Shown piece after piece: positions 40,254 through 51,260 of a DNA stretch of 64,000 nucleotides. The stretch's first letter is position 1. The number at the start of each line of letters is the position of its first letter. The stretch comes from Panorpa germanica (taxonomy: Eukaryota > Arthropoda > Insecta > Mecoptera > Panorpidae): assembly GCA_963678705.1 (NCBI GenBank), contig OY783220.1:7585001-7649000 (forward strand). The letters run 5' to 3'. The notes beneath the pieces were generated by a model that did no database searches, had not been told where the DNA came from, and saw only the letters and a program-made list of their open reading frames with translations. The position numbers were made by a program, and so were the translations under genes.

Positions 40254-40599
40254 TACTCGTACATAAATATTGGTAATTTTTTTAATGTAAATTGTTTAAT
40301 GTGACTAAGCTTAAAATGTGATTTTTCAAGTTAATTTATTTTCTACTAATCTAATTATTTAAATGTTGATTAGTTTATAATTGATTCGACACGTTTTATA
40401 AAAGCACTTAAGAGAAACCAAAACATAGAATATTACTACTTTTTACTTCTTGCACTTCGTTGTTTTTACGTTCTAAATTTACTTGTTTATATACCTATTC
40501 TTTTGCTATTCATATTTCTATTTTTCATCTAATAATTGAAACAAATTCTAATTAATCTTTAAATTCACAGTGTTGCAAATTTGTAACATAATGTACTGT

Positions 40600-41345
40600 A
40601 CAGAGTGGTGCAACTTAAACATGCGACATTTAACAATTTTATAAGTTGACATTATTTAGACATGAGTGTACTAAATGTGTTGTACTTTTAACGTACACAC
40701 TGGTGCGACATAAACATGCGACACTAATAAAACGCTAAAACCTCATTCCCACTCACTGTTTTGATATTTAATTTACTGTTTTTATCTAATATTTTAATCT
40801 AGATTTCAGGTTTTCAGAATAGGTATTCCTAGTCACATTCGTGTTTTAATTTGAGTTTAGTTAATTTAGTTCCTTAGTAATATAAATTTTGAAAGTTCGA
40901 CAGTTGGACAAAATTGAAGGTGAAATTATTAAAATTGTTGTTTTAAATAACAATTAGTAATAGAAATTGTTTTAATTTCTTTATTTTTGACAAAATGACA
41001 TTAAACTTCTTTTAAAAGTAAATCCTACTCCATTTTGACAAATTATCACATTTTCGAGGTTATAATATAATATAGTTTTTCTTAATTTAATATTTTTAAT
41101 TTAAAACATTGGACCGTGTAAGGTTCTAAAAATAACTAAGAAAACTTAAAAAATAAATTAAATTAAAGCAGTGCGGGGGAATGATACTCTACCAATGCTA
41201 TTTTTTTAAATTTGAGGCACTATTTTTATGAAACAAAAATGTTTCAGTCGTAAGGCGGAACTTCTACAAGAATTACGGATTTGAATGTGATGTCGAACAA
41301 AAGGGTCGAGTACCTACTCAGTCTCCAGTATAATCTCAGACCCTT
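40600..41345 (+). repeat. Repeat family D, copy 1, interrupted by family B
   Basis: The motif GACATAAACATGCGACA occurs in near-tandem (about 40627-40645 and 40704-40722). After the family B insert the repeat resumes with ACAAAAATGTTTCAG and CTACTCAGTCTCCAGTATAA. It is collinear with the uninterrupted copy at 51465-51735. Confidence 0.65.
40735..41192 (-). mobile_element. Family B MITE, copy 3, nested in family D
   Basis: Reversed copy with CCTCATTCCCACTCACTG on the left and GGGAATGATA on the right (second end slightly decayed). Its interior has CTAGATTTCAGG and TTAGTAATAGAAATTGTTT as in copies 1 and 2. Confidence 0.72.
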
Positions 41346-41497
41346 GCCGAACTGTGTAAAATTAAATTAATGAAATTGAGTTAAAAATATAAACAGTTTT
41401 TGAGAATAAAAATAAACAAGTATGGATGAAGGTACAGATTTGTGTTCTGTAATGGTAAAACACCCATAATGCATACATTCCCTAAAAACTTACCAGT

Positions 41498-41609
41498 TTA
41501 TTCCTGTTCAATGCTAATGGCATAATAAATTCCATAGAATAATGCCGCTATAACAACCAGGGAGAGAAAGTAGTAGACTGCAACTACACCTAAAGGCCAG
41601 CCTTCACAA
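41498..41609 (-). CDS. Terminal exon (proximal): transmembrane microprotein C-terminus
   Basis: Acceptor TTTGCAG at 41616-41610, one base to finish the split codon, then 36 codons and TAA. The peptide is CEGWPLG, a hydrophobic helix of about 22 residues (VVAVYYFLSLVVIAALFYGI), then YYAISIEQE. It has the same phase as the exon at 33588-33462. A GGTAAG donor lies 4 bases after the stop, so the exon might also be followed by a spliced 3' untranslated exon. The helix and short acidic tail suggest a single-pass protein with cytosolic or luminal tail; the orientation is not known. Confidence 0.65.
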
Positions 41610-42844
41610 CTGCAAACAATAAAGAAGCATAATTAGAGTACTTATGTTAATTTATGTGTATTTACAATTAGTATATATGTTATAGTTATTTTTATTTCAA
41701 TTTCTTCTAAGATGTTAAAAATTGATTAACACTTTTGATAGTATGTTTATTATATTCTCTATTTACAATTCCTATTTCGATGTCTAAATAATATTTACTT
41801 TTTATATTAACTTTGGTAATTTAGTCTGACAGAATTGATTTGATACCCAAAAAATTGATCTATTTAGTTATTGTTCTTGTTCTTGTTTCGGCAGAACATA
41901 TACTAAAATTATTATTCTTCAATCGGGTCTATGCTTAAAGTTCTTGTTCAGTATTAAAATAAATCTGAATTCAAATATGTGCTTAGAAATCACAAAAAAG
42001 TTTAAAGACATATTATTACATAGTTTTGTTCGGTTGATTCTAAATATATACTTAAAACAAGTGCCACCACTTGTTGATATTCTGTTGTCAACATATTTTA
42101 CAAAAAGCGCATATATTTATTTATTTTTAACACATGTTATGTGGGTAACTTGTTTTCAGGCGTAATCATTTTTTCTCCTACAATATGTGACAAGGGGGGA
42201 TGTTAGTTCAAGAACTAGGAAATTTGTGTGACGAATAAATATTAAATAAAGGAAATGCAGCAATAATAACAAACACCAGCATTTAAAAACTAGTGCATTT
42301 ATTTTGCAAAATTCTCTCGCACATTGTGTCCTAAAAAGCACATAAATAATTTATTTATAATTAAAACAATTTTTGACGTTTTTATATTTTTATGAAGTTT
42401 TATATGGTTGTGGAAAGGAAAAATACAGCCAAACAATTTGTGCTGTCAATTTTAAAAAAAATTAATTGAGTAATAAGGGTTGACGCTGAAGTTGCAGAAA
42501 TATACAAATAAAGGAATATGAATCCCCGTAAATTCCAAGCAAAAAATTTCATTTATCTAAAACTTTATCAGTACGATTATATACGGTAATATACACTATT
42601 TGTGATTACCAGGTATTTTATCAACAATAAGTCGTTTTATCAAAATCAATAAAAGATTAATACGCGTAAAAATGAACGAACGGAAATACTTTACTAGAAC
42701 AATGTAATGATATCATAATTTATTATCTGTTTGAAAAAATTCACAAAATTGATTCAATGTTAGATAGGTATCTCTGAAAACGGGAATGCCCCTTGCATAA
42801 TAATTTATGTAACCAAACTATTAATATTATATTTAGCATATTCC

Positions 42845-42902
42845 CAGAGGCGGCCTTAGGGGGTGGCAAGCAGGGCAATTGCCCGGGACCTCGCTCTTGT
42901 AT
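42845..42902 (+). mobile_element. End of a hAT-like element
   Basis: CAGAGGCGGCCTTAGGGGG with AGGGCAATTGCCCGGGACC downstream is the characteristic end of a widespread hAT-type family. I see no matching second end nearby, so only a fragment remains. Confidence 0.5.
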
Positions 42903-43299
42903 GGACCGTGCATTCTCGCGCAACAACCCATGTAGAAAATTTCATTACTATATAATTAATTAAATATATTATAATTATTATTTTCGCGGCAAAAATATTA
43001 CTTTTTTCTCGCGGCGAAAATATTATTAAGGGCGAAAATATTACTACTTTCTTTTTGAAGTGATATTATTTTGACATGCATACGCATTTGACAGATAGTA
43101 GCAAACCTCTACTGCAAGAAATGGTTCGTTTTATCGATCAATTTTTTTGAGTTCTAAGTTTGGTAATCGTGGGTAAGCGTTCACAAGTCCGCATTGCTCG
43201 CATATTGGTTTTATCGTATGAAAAACGGTAGAGAAGGAAGCGAGGGGAGAGTATATATAGCAAACACTAATATTATCAGTGGTATCGTTGACATTTTCA

Positions 43300-43445
43300 A
43301 AGAGGTTACTTCGAAGAGCAATTTTATTTCAGACAGCCATCATCAGTTGTTGTCTCAGTAGACTTTCCTTCTCTTTGACACGATGAATCCAATGCGTTTG
43401 GTGCGAACCATGTAGACTTTTGGATTCTTACCCTAATCGTAGCTG
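43300..43445 (+). repeat. Repeat family F, copy 2
   Basis: Matches 23540-23715: ACTTCGAAGAGCAA, then TCAGTTGTTGTCTC, then AATCCAATGCGTTTGG. It lies between the proximal terminal exon and the first-exon cluster of the microprotein locus. Confidence 0.5.
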
Positions 43446-43525
43446 CGATTGAACTATTTATAATTAATATCAAAACGGTACTCTATATTAATAGAGGTGT
43501 AATATATAATAATAATTCTACTTAC

Positions 43526-43608
43526 AAACAGCACAGAGATCTTATGAACTCCCAATAGGATCGACATGATAAACTAAATCGATTGCCGCCCGTATTAGGT
43601 TCGGCCAT
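43526..43608 (-). CDS. Alternative first exon of the microprotein locus (a)
   Basis: ATG at 43608, 27 codons plus two bases, donor GTAAGT. The peptide is a polar head MAEPNTGGNRFS followed by LSCRSYWEFIRSLCC. The Cys-Arg-Ser-Tyr-Trp-Glu-Phe-Ile-Arg block is closely similar to that of the next exon upstream. The start is the only in-frame ATG near the homologous block. Confidence 0.62.
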
Positions 43609-43895
43609 TTTACCTTTGAAATTTCTAAAATAGCAATATTACTGTTGGACCTGACATTTTACCACCAGTATGTTATAAAACAAAAAAATACGCCTTCTAA
43701 GATATAGGAATATATTTTTTGATACAACATACAGTGAATATTGTATGCTTTAATGAAAATCAGCTTCTTTTCATGCTACTGAATATATTTAATATAATAC
43801 CCATGTTCACAACCAGTATGCTGCAGATGTCTCTGCGGTGTGTTTCTGCGGTGACCATCTAAATAATTTTAAATGTCAACAAATTTTTTACTTAC

Positions 43896-43957
43896 ATACA
43901 GAAAAGTGATCTGATAAATTCCAAATAAGATTTCATACAAGAATTATATTTAGCCAT
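43896..43957 (-). CDS. Alternative first exon of the microprotein locus (b)
   Basis: ATG at 43957, 20 codons plus two bases, donor GTAAGA. The peptide is MAKYNSCMKSYLEFIRSLFC. It shares SY-x-EFIRSL-x-C and the MA start with exon (a) 300 bp away, which indicates tandem exon duplication. The polar head is shorter. Confidence 0.62.
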
Positions 43958-44451
43958 GTTCTATTTAATAATATAACCTTCAAATTTTCTAAATAATTTA
44001 TAATAATTTTAATTTCATAATATTTTGTAATCGATTAGATATACAAAAAAAAAAGGAAAAACTAATGTATTTTTCTTGCTCGTCGCGTTTTTGGTTTATT
44101 TGTTTTATAATCCTACTTTTGTCATTTAATTTTAATCGCAGTTAATATTATCTGATTGTTATAGTAAATTTCAAGTAGTAGTAGTAGTAAATATGGCGGC
44201 CAAGAAATTTGTTATTATTGTGTTACAGTTTTTATAATAAATCTGAGGGAGGACTCAATTTCTTATAACTTTTATATATAATCAATCCTCTATCTGCCTC
44301 TATCTATCAATACTTCTCAAGTGTATAATATCTGCAGACACTGATATAAACATTTTCAAATAATTCACCCTTAAAAATGTTTTAAAATAAATTTAAATTA
44401 ATAAAAAACGATCATTTACAATAAGGCTATATTCTGTTGACTCATACTTAC

Positions 44452-44525
44452 AAACAGAACATGCCTCTTATACTGACCCACCAGCACTTACAGGTGACAC
44501 TTACATCTGAACTAGAGTCAGACAT
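44452..44525 (-). CDS. Alternative first exon of the microprotein locus (c)
   Basis: ATG at 44525, 24 codons plus two bases, donor GTAAGT. A serine/aspartate head (MSDSSSDVSV) leads to TCKCWWVSIRGMFC. Two further GTAAGT strings lie inside this exon (about 44489-44508), but they would give phase 0 or 1, which neither terminal exon accepts. Confidence 0.58.
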
Positions 44526-45060
44526 TTCTTAAGCTTAAATTAGAAATATTTAAAAATCTTAAAAATATCAAATAAATTAGTTGACAATGGTTGACAACTA
44601 ATTACATTATGTACCTATGGCAATAATAAAAAACTAGTGTCATCTGTGTTATTTAAGTAACAATTAATATGGTTAACTTCGGTTATTTGGCTGCCATCTT
44701 GAAAATATGAATGTATTCAGCTTTTGTTTATCTTGAAAACTATGACTTTGTAAACTAATAATTAAAAAGTAAAAAAGAAGCAATTAATAATCTGTATTAC
44801 AAAAGCAGTAGTTGCCAAATGAAATTAAAACATAGGGGAAAAAAATAATCGTATTTAAAAATTCGAGTAGATTCATAAGCATATTATCTAAGACTCAATC
44901 CTCCGCGAGATACTCCATCTAACATTACTATTATGAACTAATAATGGTTTAAATCTAAGCTGTACAAGTTCTTAGTCTTATGAGCTAAATAGCTGATGCT
45001 GTAAAGAAACAACAGAAATGGTCAAACGCTATAGATCTTGATAAAAGAATATGTTCTTAC

Positions 45061-45143
45061 CACAAAGAAATCTCGCCTCTAAAAAATCGCCAACACCAGC
45101 ACCCGACATCATTTTCTGAATCCAAGGATGCTCGATCAGCCAT
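45061..45143 (-). CDS. Alternative first exon of the microprotein locus (d)
   Basis: ATG at 45143, 27 codons plus two bases, donor GTAAGA. An acidic head MADRASLDSENDV leads to GCWCWRFFRGEISL, with a cysteine formed across the splice. It is the most diverged of the four clustered exons but keeps the Cys/aromatic/Arg-Gly order and the phase. Confidence 0.5.
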
Positions 45144-46092
45144 TTAGTGTTAAAACAAAAAATCACAAATCATATTTTTAGTAATATGGTTTTAATAACG
45201 TTTTAATATTTTATTGATTTGATATTTTATAAGTATTGAAAAAAAATAAAATTTTCTACTCCATATCCTCTGTCTATTGCCATCTCTTTTTTACAAGTAT
45301 TTAGTAACCTTTAATGATTATTTATGATAATGAACAAACATTCTAGTAGATGTATATATTTACAGCAGTCTTGAATAACACAAATAGTTTTGACGTTAAT
45401 TTTTAAGCAGCAATATCTGTGTCAATTTTTTAATTAAAAATAAAATACGAAAACATTAAAACACAAAACGTAAACCTATGTATTATATAACGTAATATTT
45501 AATTTACTTAATGTTGCGTTGTATTCACCAAAGTTTAACATAATTTTACATTACGTAAATCAAATAAACATTATGTTAAAGGTAAAGTTTTTTAGGTTAT
45601 GTATGAACCATACATATATGTCAATTTGTTTAGCGGGTGAAATGAAGAATAGCAGAATTAATCTGTTAGTAATGTAGTAATATTCCTAAGACCTCTGCCT
45701 TTGACATTTAATAGTATAATTACTCGAAATGCGCAATCTCATAGGCATTTTCCAATGGAATTTCCCAAGTGGTTTCTATTTTTTTATGACAGACACAGCA
45801 TGTGAACATATTTGATATAATTAGTAGATTTAAACATTTGTTTGTTTTTATCATCTAGTCGTCCTTGCATGCGCTGTTTGCTGATTGTTCTTTTCGTATA
45901 CCAACAGGAGGTTCTCGTTCTGTTCTGGGGCTCAGCGCGTGCAGTGACTTGTTGTATGTACATGGCGTGCAGAACTCCAGAGGTGGCCATCGACACACTG
46001 TATACCGACGTACTGTATGAATATCGATTACCACCCAGCTCGCGTTATAGATTGTACCAATTCATAGACAATGTGTACTATCATGACAAATA

Positions 46093-46300
46093 TTGTTCAA
46101 ATTACGAGAGTTCGGCGGCGACTCATACTTAAAACAAGTTGTGGGGTATAAACTGTCGATATAACTAAAAAGCACTGACTCACTTATTTTTCTATAATAG
46201 AAACGAATAAGATAAAATTCATTATCGTATTATAGATTTATAGCGCTCTTATAACCTCTTTTAAATATAAGTCGCCGTCGAACTCTCGTGATTTGAACTA
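46093..46300 (+). mobile_element. Family C MITE, copy 2
   Basis: About 40-bp inverted ends: GTTCAAATTACGAGAGTTCG at left and the inverse of GTTCAAATCACGAGAGTTCG at right, flanked by TA (46091-46092, 46301-46302). It closely matches copy 3. The TA duplication suggests Tc1/mariner origin. Confidence 0.75.
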
Positions 46301-46302
46301 TA

Positions 46303-49226
46303 ACAAATCTTTATGTTGCACGGACCAGTTGTAAGTAGTAATCTGCTGTAACATAACAAGAGTTACCTGTTATGAATGGACATAAAAATAAAGTATTTAT
46401 AAATTTATTTATTTAAATACATTAATAAATGTCAACACCTTCGGATTAGCTTATAATTTATGGGGTATGTTTTTCGCAAAGGCCCCTAACCGACTGTTAT
46501 ATTATGTCTCAAAGGCCCCTAACCGACTTTGCAAATGTATTGCCGGTCTGCCCATAATTTACAATTGCAAACCCTGAAGGTAAGACAAATACTATAACGA
46601 TTTTCTTTTTAAGTACCTCAGTGGCATAATGTGCATTGGGAGTCTATACAGGTTTTTGCAATCTATAGCATTCTTTTATAGACTTAAGAATAGTCTCCAC
46701 TGATAAAATTTTCTTTAATACAAAACAAAAAACATCGATGTATCGTTACATATGATACGGATTCGGTAGTGTTGTATTGATAAACATTATAGTAGAAACT
46801 CTAACGATAAAGTGTGCTAGTGCGACTACACCTTATTGAAAAAGTCGAAGGTCGCAAGTAGTTGCTTCCAGTGTGAAAGGTCCTAAATGTGTTTTGTTGG
46901 AATTCGTTTAAAAATGTATTGGTGCTTCAAGTACTTCATTTAAAAATGATTCAATTTTATTTTGATCTTTATCTACGTGTTAGGCATTGGATTCAGATTC
47001 ATTTTGAATGGTATACAAGCGTTGATACAAGAGGGGAGCTCCGAAGTCTGAAGAAGCTCAAAATATTTATATGAACTAGCGTTTACCCCGTCACAAAGCG
47101 ACGCCTGTTTAGCATGTATTAAACATTTTACTTTTAAGAAACTAATATTTAGAATAGTTCAAGCAGATGCTGTAATATTGTTCTTTATATCAGCAGTATA
47201 GATAGCATTATCTTGGTTAATACTTGGGTTTTAAGTGCGTGTCAGATAGAATTTCTAGGTAATTCTTTGCTTCTTTTAAAAAGAAATTAACACTGAAATG
47301 ATAGAAACACAGATATAGAACTTAAAGGAAGTTAAAAGTCCTTTGTATATATATTTACAAGTCTATCAGTTTATATACTCTTTGATAGCATTTTACGAGT
47401 CTCTATATATTTTATACATAAACATAATATATAAACAGCACGCTCAATGTCCAATACAACGACTGGTGGTAGTGGTATTCTGACTCTAGTGGTAACGAAC
47501 TCGTTCTTTTATAGAAAGAGAGTGAACTAGCTAAGAAGACATGAGTGTGAATGCGAACGAAAGTGACGTTTTAAAACGTAGTGAACACAAAGAAAGACAA
47601 AACAGCTGACTTGATTTGGCTAATGCTAGATTGTGGTCCAACATTTACGACTATCACAAGTTAACAAGAGCCAAAGTTAAAATTATCAGTGCCTGTGATT
47701 TTTAAATTGTGTTGTATGTGGTTAGTTTTATTTTTGTGTTTGTTTTTGCTCGTTTGTGACATGATATAACATGTCTTGTTGTTTTTTTATTGAGATGTTT
47801 ATAATCACTTTCATTGGTTTAAAGTAGATCTTGTTTATTATTGATATGTGTATTATAGTAATTAATTATCAATTTTTAGAAGGGTGTTTATTTTTATTCG
47901 ACATAGAAAACACATAAACTTAAGATTAATATGTAGTTGTTAGTTTATTTTGTATGCATACTACGTACTGAAAGTAAATTAATATAATTATTTATAGTTT
48001 ATTCTAGTTTGAAATGTATACCATATAATTAGTCTAGTTTATATGTATAAAAACAGAGGCGTATTTAAATATAGGAACCCTACATTGTAATTCCTTAAAA
48101 ATAATTATTTCTTTTACCTGTTTATTGTTTTTACGCACGCTATTTTTCTCTGGCTGAACTTTTCTTTAGATCTTAACATTACATTGTGATACATTCATTT
48201 TGTACGCTCATTGAAACCTATATATTACCTACCATAGTAATATTTAATCTCAAAAAGTCATTTCTTTCATTTTTGGCAATGTATTCTCTAGATTACTTAA
48301 TTTTTAAAAAGGTCTGCTTCAGAAGTTTTAAGATTCTATCAGCCCAAAAATTCAAATGAGCAATTTTAAGATGAACAGTAAAATATTAACTTTTTTTGAT
48401 TAAATATAACTAGGTTTTGCTTAAGGGGGGAGGGGGTAAGGTTTCAATTATTTTTTTATTTATTTATATTAATGTAGAACATATTTTAGACACTGTTTCT
48501 TTCCATAAATGCCGAGGTAGCGCTGTCGATTTTTTTTTTATTTTAACGTATTTTAAAATAATAAAGTTTCTGATTTTTTTCATGAAAAATCGGTATTTTG
48601 ACTTCTAAGTGCTGTAAAAAATTGAAAAATCTATAAAAAAAAGAAAACTCGACAGGGTTACCTGCAGAAATTTATCAACTAATGAAATCATTTTGGTTTT
48701 TTGATTTCAAATAATCCATTGATGATTTAAGATGGACACCGCAATGTTACTTTTTTTTGTGACGTCTGCGGAGATTCGCTGTCAATCCCTTATTTCTTGA
48801 TATTTATTTATAAAAATTTCACAAAGTATTCTTTAAATGTTATTTTATCATGTAGTAATTATAGAAATAATTATATATTATCTGTGTCGTCAAAAAACAT
48901 TATCAAAAATATGCTTTTTTTTGTATCGATTTGATCAGGTAACAATGTTTTGTCTTTTGCGGGGATATAACAGTATTATGTTAAGCTTTCGTAAATAATA
49001 AAACGTTAGTTATGTAAAAATTATTACACATAATTTTGCTTAGTGAAATATATCTGTTCATAAAATTGCATAAGTTTTATAAATATAATTATTTCTAATG
49101 AATACATTGTCATTAATTACATTTGCATGATTAGCTTGTTTCGATCAGGCGCAAGCTTGACACATAAAACTCATTCTTTCCACGATAAAAGACAGTCTCT
49201 TCTCTAGTGTGCACCTAGGCTTACTT
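46303..49226. other. Intergenic, nothing recognised
   Basis: No coding exon could be supported. AAGGCCCCTAACCGACT occurs twice close together (about 46480-46495 and 46511-46527), a small local duplication. Should the microprotein locus extend upstream, its promoters would lie near 45.2-46 kb. Confidence 0.4.
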
Positions 49227-50096
49227 TTAGTAAAAATGTTTTTGAAATAATGTATACGATGCACATATTTTAGTACTAGCACTGTTGTTGCAACATGCTT
49301 GCATTTTTTGATTCTCTTTTTCGCGTTTATTTTGCAACTCACTCTTCACTGACTTCACAACATTATCCATAAGCAAACGTTCCCTGTAATACCCATGCCT
49401 TCCGTAATCGTCCCTTCCCAAAGGTTCCTTCTTATGAACAAAGTACCACCTATTTTTTTCTTTATTTTCCAAAGATTTCAATTGTTCATTTCCAATGTGA
49501 ATTTTTTCAGTTTCTATCGAACTTTGTGTAGATATTTCTCTTCTCCAATAAGATCGAAGCGTACCGAAATCTATATCCTGTTTTACAAATTTAGACTTCT
49601 TCTGTATTGCCTCCATAGTTGTAGCTATTTCACATGCTTTTTCCCATGTCAAATTAGACTCCTTTAACAGAGCAATCTTGATGTCATTATTATTTATACC
49701 ACAAATCAGCTTATCTCTTAAACTGTCATACAAGAACTCTTTAAAGCTGCATGATTGTGCAAGAGTCTTTATAACTACGATATATTCATTTATTGTTTCA
49801 TCTGGTCCTTGTTCCGCCTTATAAAATTTATATCTCTCAACAACGATATTAAATTTAGATTCAAAATAATTTAGAAGGATATTTTCTAATTCTGTATAAC
49901 TTTTATCACAAGGAGTTCCTGGCATTGTTAGTGATTTTAATATATTGTAGGTTTCTGATCCTATCAATAATAAAAACAGCGGTACCTTTTCATTTTCTTC
50001 GACTTTGTTTAACAAGAAATATTGCCGCATCGTCTTGATATATAGTTCAAAATCTTCTCCAGGTGTGAAACTGTCAATTTTACCCACATACTCCAT
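49227..50096 (-). CDS. Isolated Ty3/gypsy-type Gag ORF
   Basis: 289 residues from ATG at 50096, uninterrupted. The layout is that of a retrotransposon capsid: an FTPGEDFELYIKTMRQYF block near residue 10, then VPLFLLLIGSETYNILKSL, YTELENILLNYF, EQGPDETINEYIVVIKTLAQ and LYDSLRDKLICGI, as in K02A2.6-type gypsy Gags. After about residue 180 the sequence is charged and unrelated. The expected CCHC knuckles are not intact; a Cys-containing tail (QACCNNSASTKICAS) may be their decayed remains. No protease, polymerase, integrase or LTR is seen nearby. It is either a decaying fragment that is still open by chance or a host-adopted gag. Confidence 0.7.
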   Translation of the reverse strand: MEYVGKIDSFTPGEDFELYIKTMRQYFLLNKVEENEKVPLFLLLIGSETYNILKSLTMPGTPCDKSYTELENILLNYFESKFNIVVERYKFYKAEQGPDETINEYIVVIKTLAQSCSFKEFLYDSLRDKLICGINNNDIKIALLKESNLTWEKACEIATTMEAIQKKSKFVKQDIDFGTLRSYWRREISTQSSIETEKIHIGNEQLKSLENKEKNRWYFVHKKEPLGRDDYGRHGYYRERLLMDNVVKSVKSELQNKREKENQKMQACCNNSASTKICASYTLFQKHFY

Positions 50097-50630
50097 ATTC
50101 CTAACTTCTGTTACTTCGAATTAATTTATGAATGATTTACGACTTCTCACTTTGAATATTTTAGCCAAAGTGAGACTAATTCTTTAATTAATCATTACTA
50201 GTAATAAGTATTTAATAATAAATATTTATTTATACATATTTATTGCGAGTATCTATAGCAAAATAATTCACGTTACATTGTTAGTCATGTAATACGTTCA
50301 CAATCATTTTATATTTATCATTTAGTTCTGTTCTAATATTAAAAATCAATTGCATACAAACATGCAGTTATAGAGTTATATATAGTCACAGTTACTTAAA
50401 TAAATGCTTACACGTTACATAAAATTTCCGCCTTATAAAAATTGTGTGCAACATGTCATGCATGTACGTTTAAATAACATAACCTCAATTTGCAATATTT
50501 AAAAAAATAACCTTAAAATTAAAACTGATTTCTTATTCAAATGTTTTTAATGATTGACTGTAGCTATATATTTGTAAAGGTAATAGGTTTGTAATATTAG
50601 TTTTAATTCTGTTTAAAAAAGCTATAGTTA
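50097..50630. other. Intergenic, upstream of the gag ORF
   Basis: AT-rich. No LTR-like direct repeat or primer-binding site is recognised. Confidence 0.35.
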
Positions 50631-50634
50631 ACTA

Positions 50635-50845
50635 TAGTTCAAATTGCGAAAGTTTGGCGACTCATACTTAAAACAAGTTGTGGGGTATAAACTGACGATA
50701 TAACTAAAAAGCACTGACTCGCTTATTTTTTTATAATGTATATAGAAACGAATAGGATAAAATTCATTATCGTATTATATATTTATACCGATCTTATAAC
50801 CTCTTTTAAGTATAAGTCGCCGCCGAACTATCGTGATTTGGACTA
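50635..50845 (+). mobile_element. Family C MITE, copy 3
   Basis: TA-flanked; left end AGTTCAAATTGCGAAAGTTT, right end with CGCCGAACTATCGTGATTTG. Its interior GTTGTGGGGTATAAACTG and AAAAGCACTGACTC is the same as in copy 2. Confidence 0.73.
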
Positions 50846-51021
50846 TATGTAAGTTTTTCTAATGTTCTATTATCACACAAACGTGGCAAAGCATATTGAA
50901 TGCAAAACTGCAAAATAAAGTTCAAAACTGTAGCGGTGTTCCATTCTTACATAGCAAAAGAGGATAGAATTGATTTAAAAATAGAAAATGCCATTAGTTA
51001 ATATTGTTTTAATGATATACG

Positions 51022-51260
51022 GACGACACAGTGGGCGAGAGCATTGATGCTTGACGCCGACTGCTGTGTCTTCGGGTTCGATCCCCGGACCAGATATATA
51101 TTTTCTGGGTTTGGTTATTATGAACTTATATTGATTATGGTCAGTAGCCCACATATATGAGGCCACGACACCATAAATACTGCCAACATTGTAGGAGGTC
51201 GTCGGTGATAGGACTCAGCATCGGAAATAGGCCGACGTTAAATAAATTAAATAAAAAAAT
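51022..51260 (+). mobile_element. Full-length tRNA-derived SINE with 11-bp target duplication
   Basis: The head has a pol III A-box-like segment (TGGGCGAGAGCATTG) and a B box, GGTTCGATCCCC, about 45 bp on. The body contains TTTTCTGGGTTTGGTTATTA and GTAGGAGGTCGTCGGTGATA, and the tail ends in A-rich TAAATAAA repeats. AATGATATACG flanks it exactly at 51011-51021 and 51261-51271. Two older partial copies lie at 16850-17150. The LINE partner is not identified. Confidence 0.85.

Larger units (their letters stand above)
33462..45143 (-). other. Candidate gene for membrane microproteins with alternative first and last exons
   Basis: Locus-level entry. On the minus strand five short exons begin with ATG and end in phase 2 at a GTAAG donor (45143-45061, 44525-44452, 43957-43896, 43608-43526, 38687-38656). 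Two exons begin in phase 2 after a good acceptor and code one hydrophobic helix and a stop (41609-41498 and 33588-33462). Any first exon can join either downstream terminal exon in frame, giving proteins of about 52-69 residues (the 38.7-kb exon can reach only the 33.5-kb one). Four first exons have related ends of the type C-x(2-4)-aromatic-x-IR(S/G)-L/M-x-C, so they look like tandem duplicates. Juxtamembrane cysteines suggest palmitoylation (inference). I do not recognise the family. An alternative reading is several overlapping small genes, or chance for the least similar exon. Confidence 0.6.

Noticed and set aside
46330-46400. Possible extra short first exon (ATG then few codons before GTAAC) on the minus strand
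   Set aside because: Weak donor and no similarity to the Cys/Ile-Arg motif of the other first exons.
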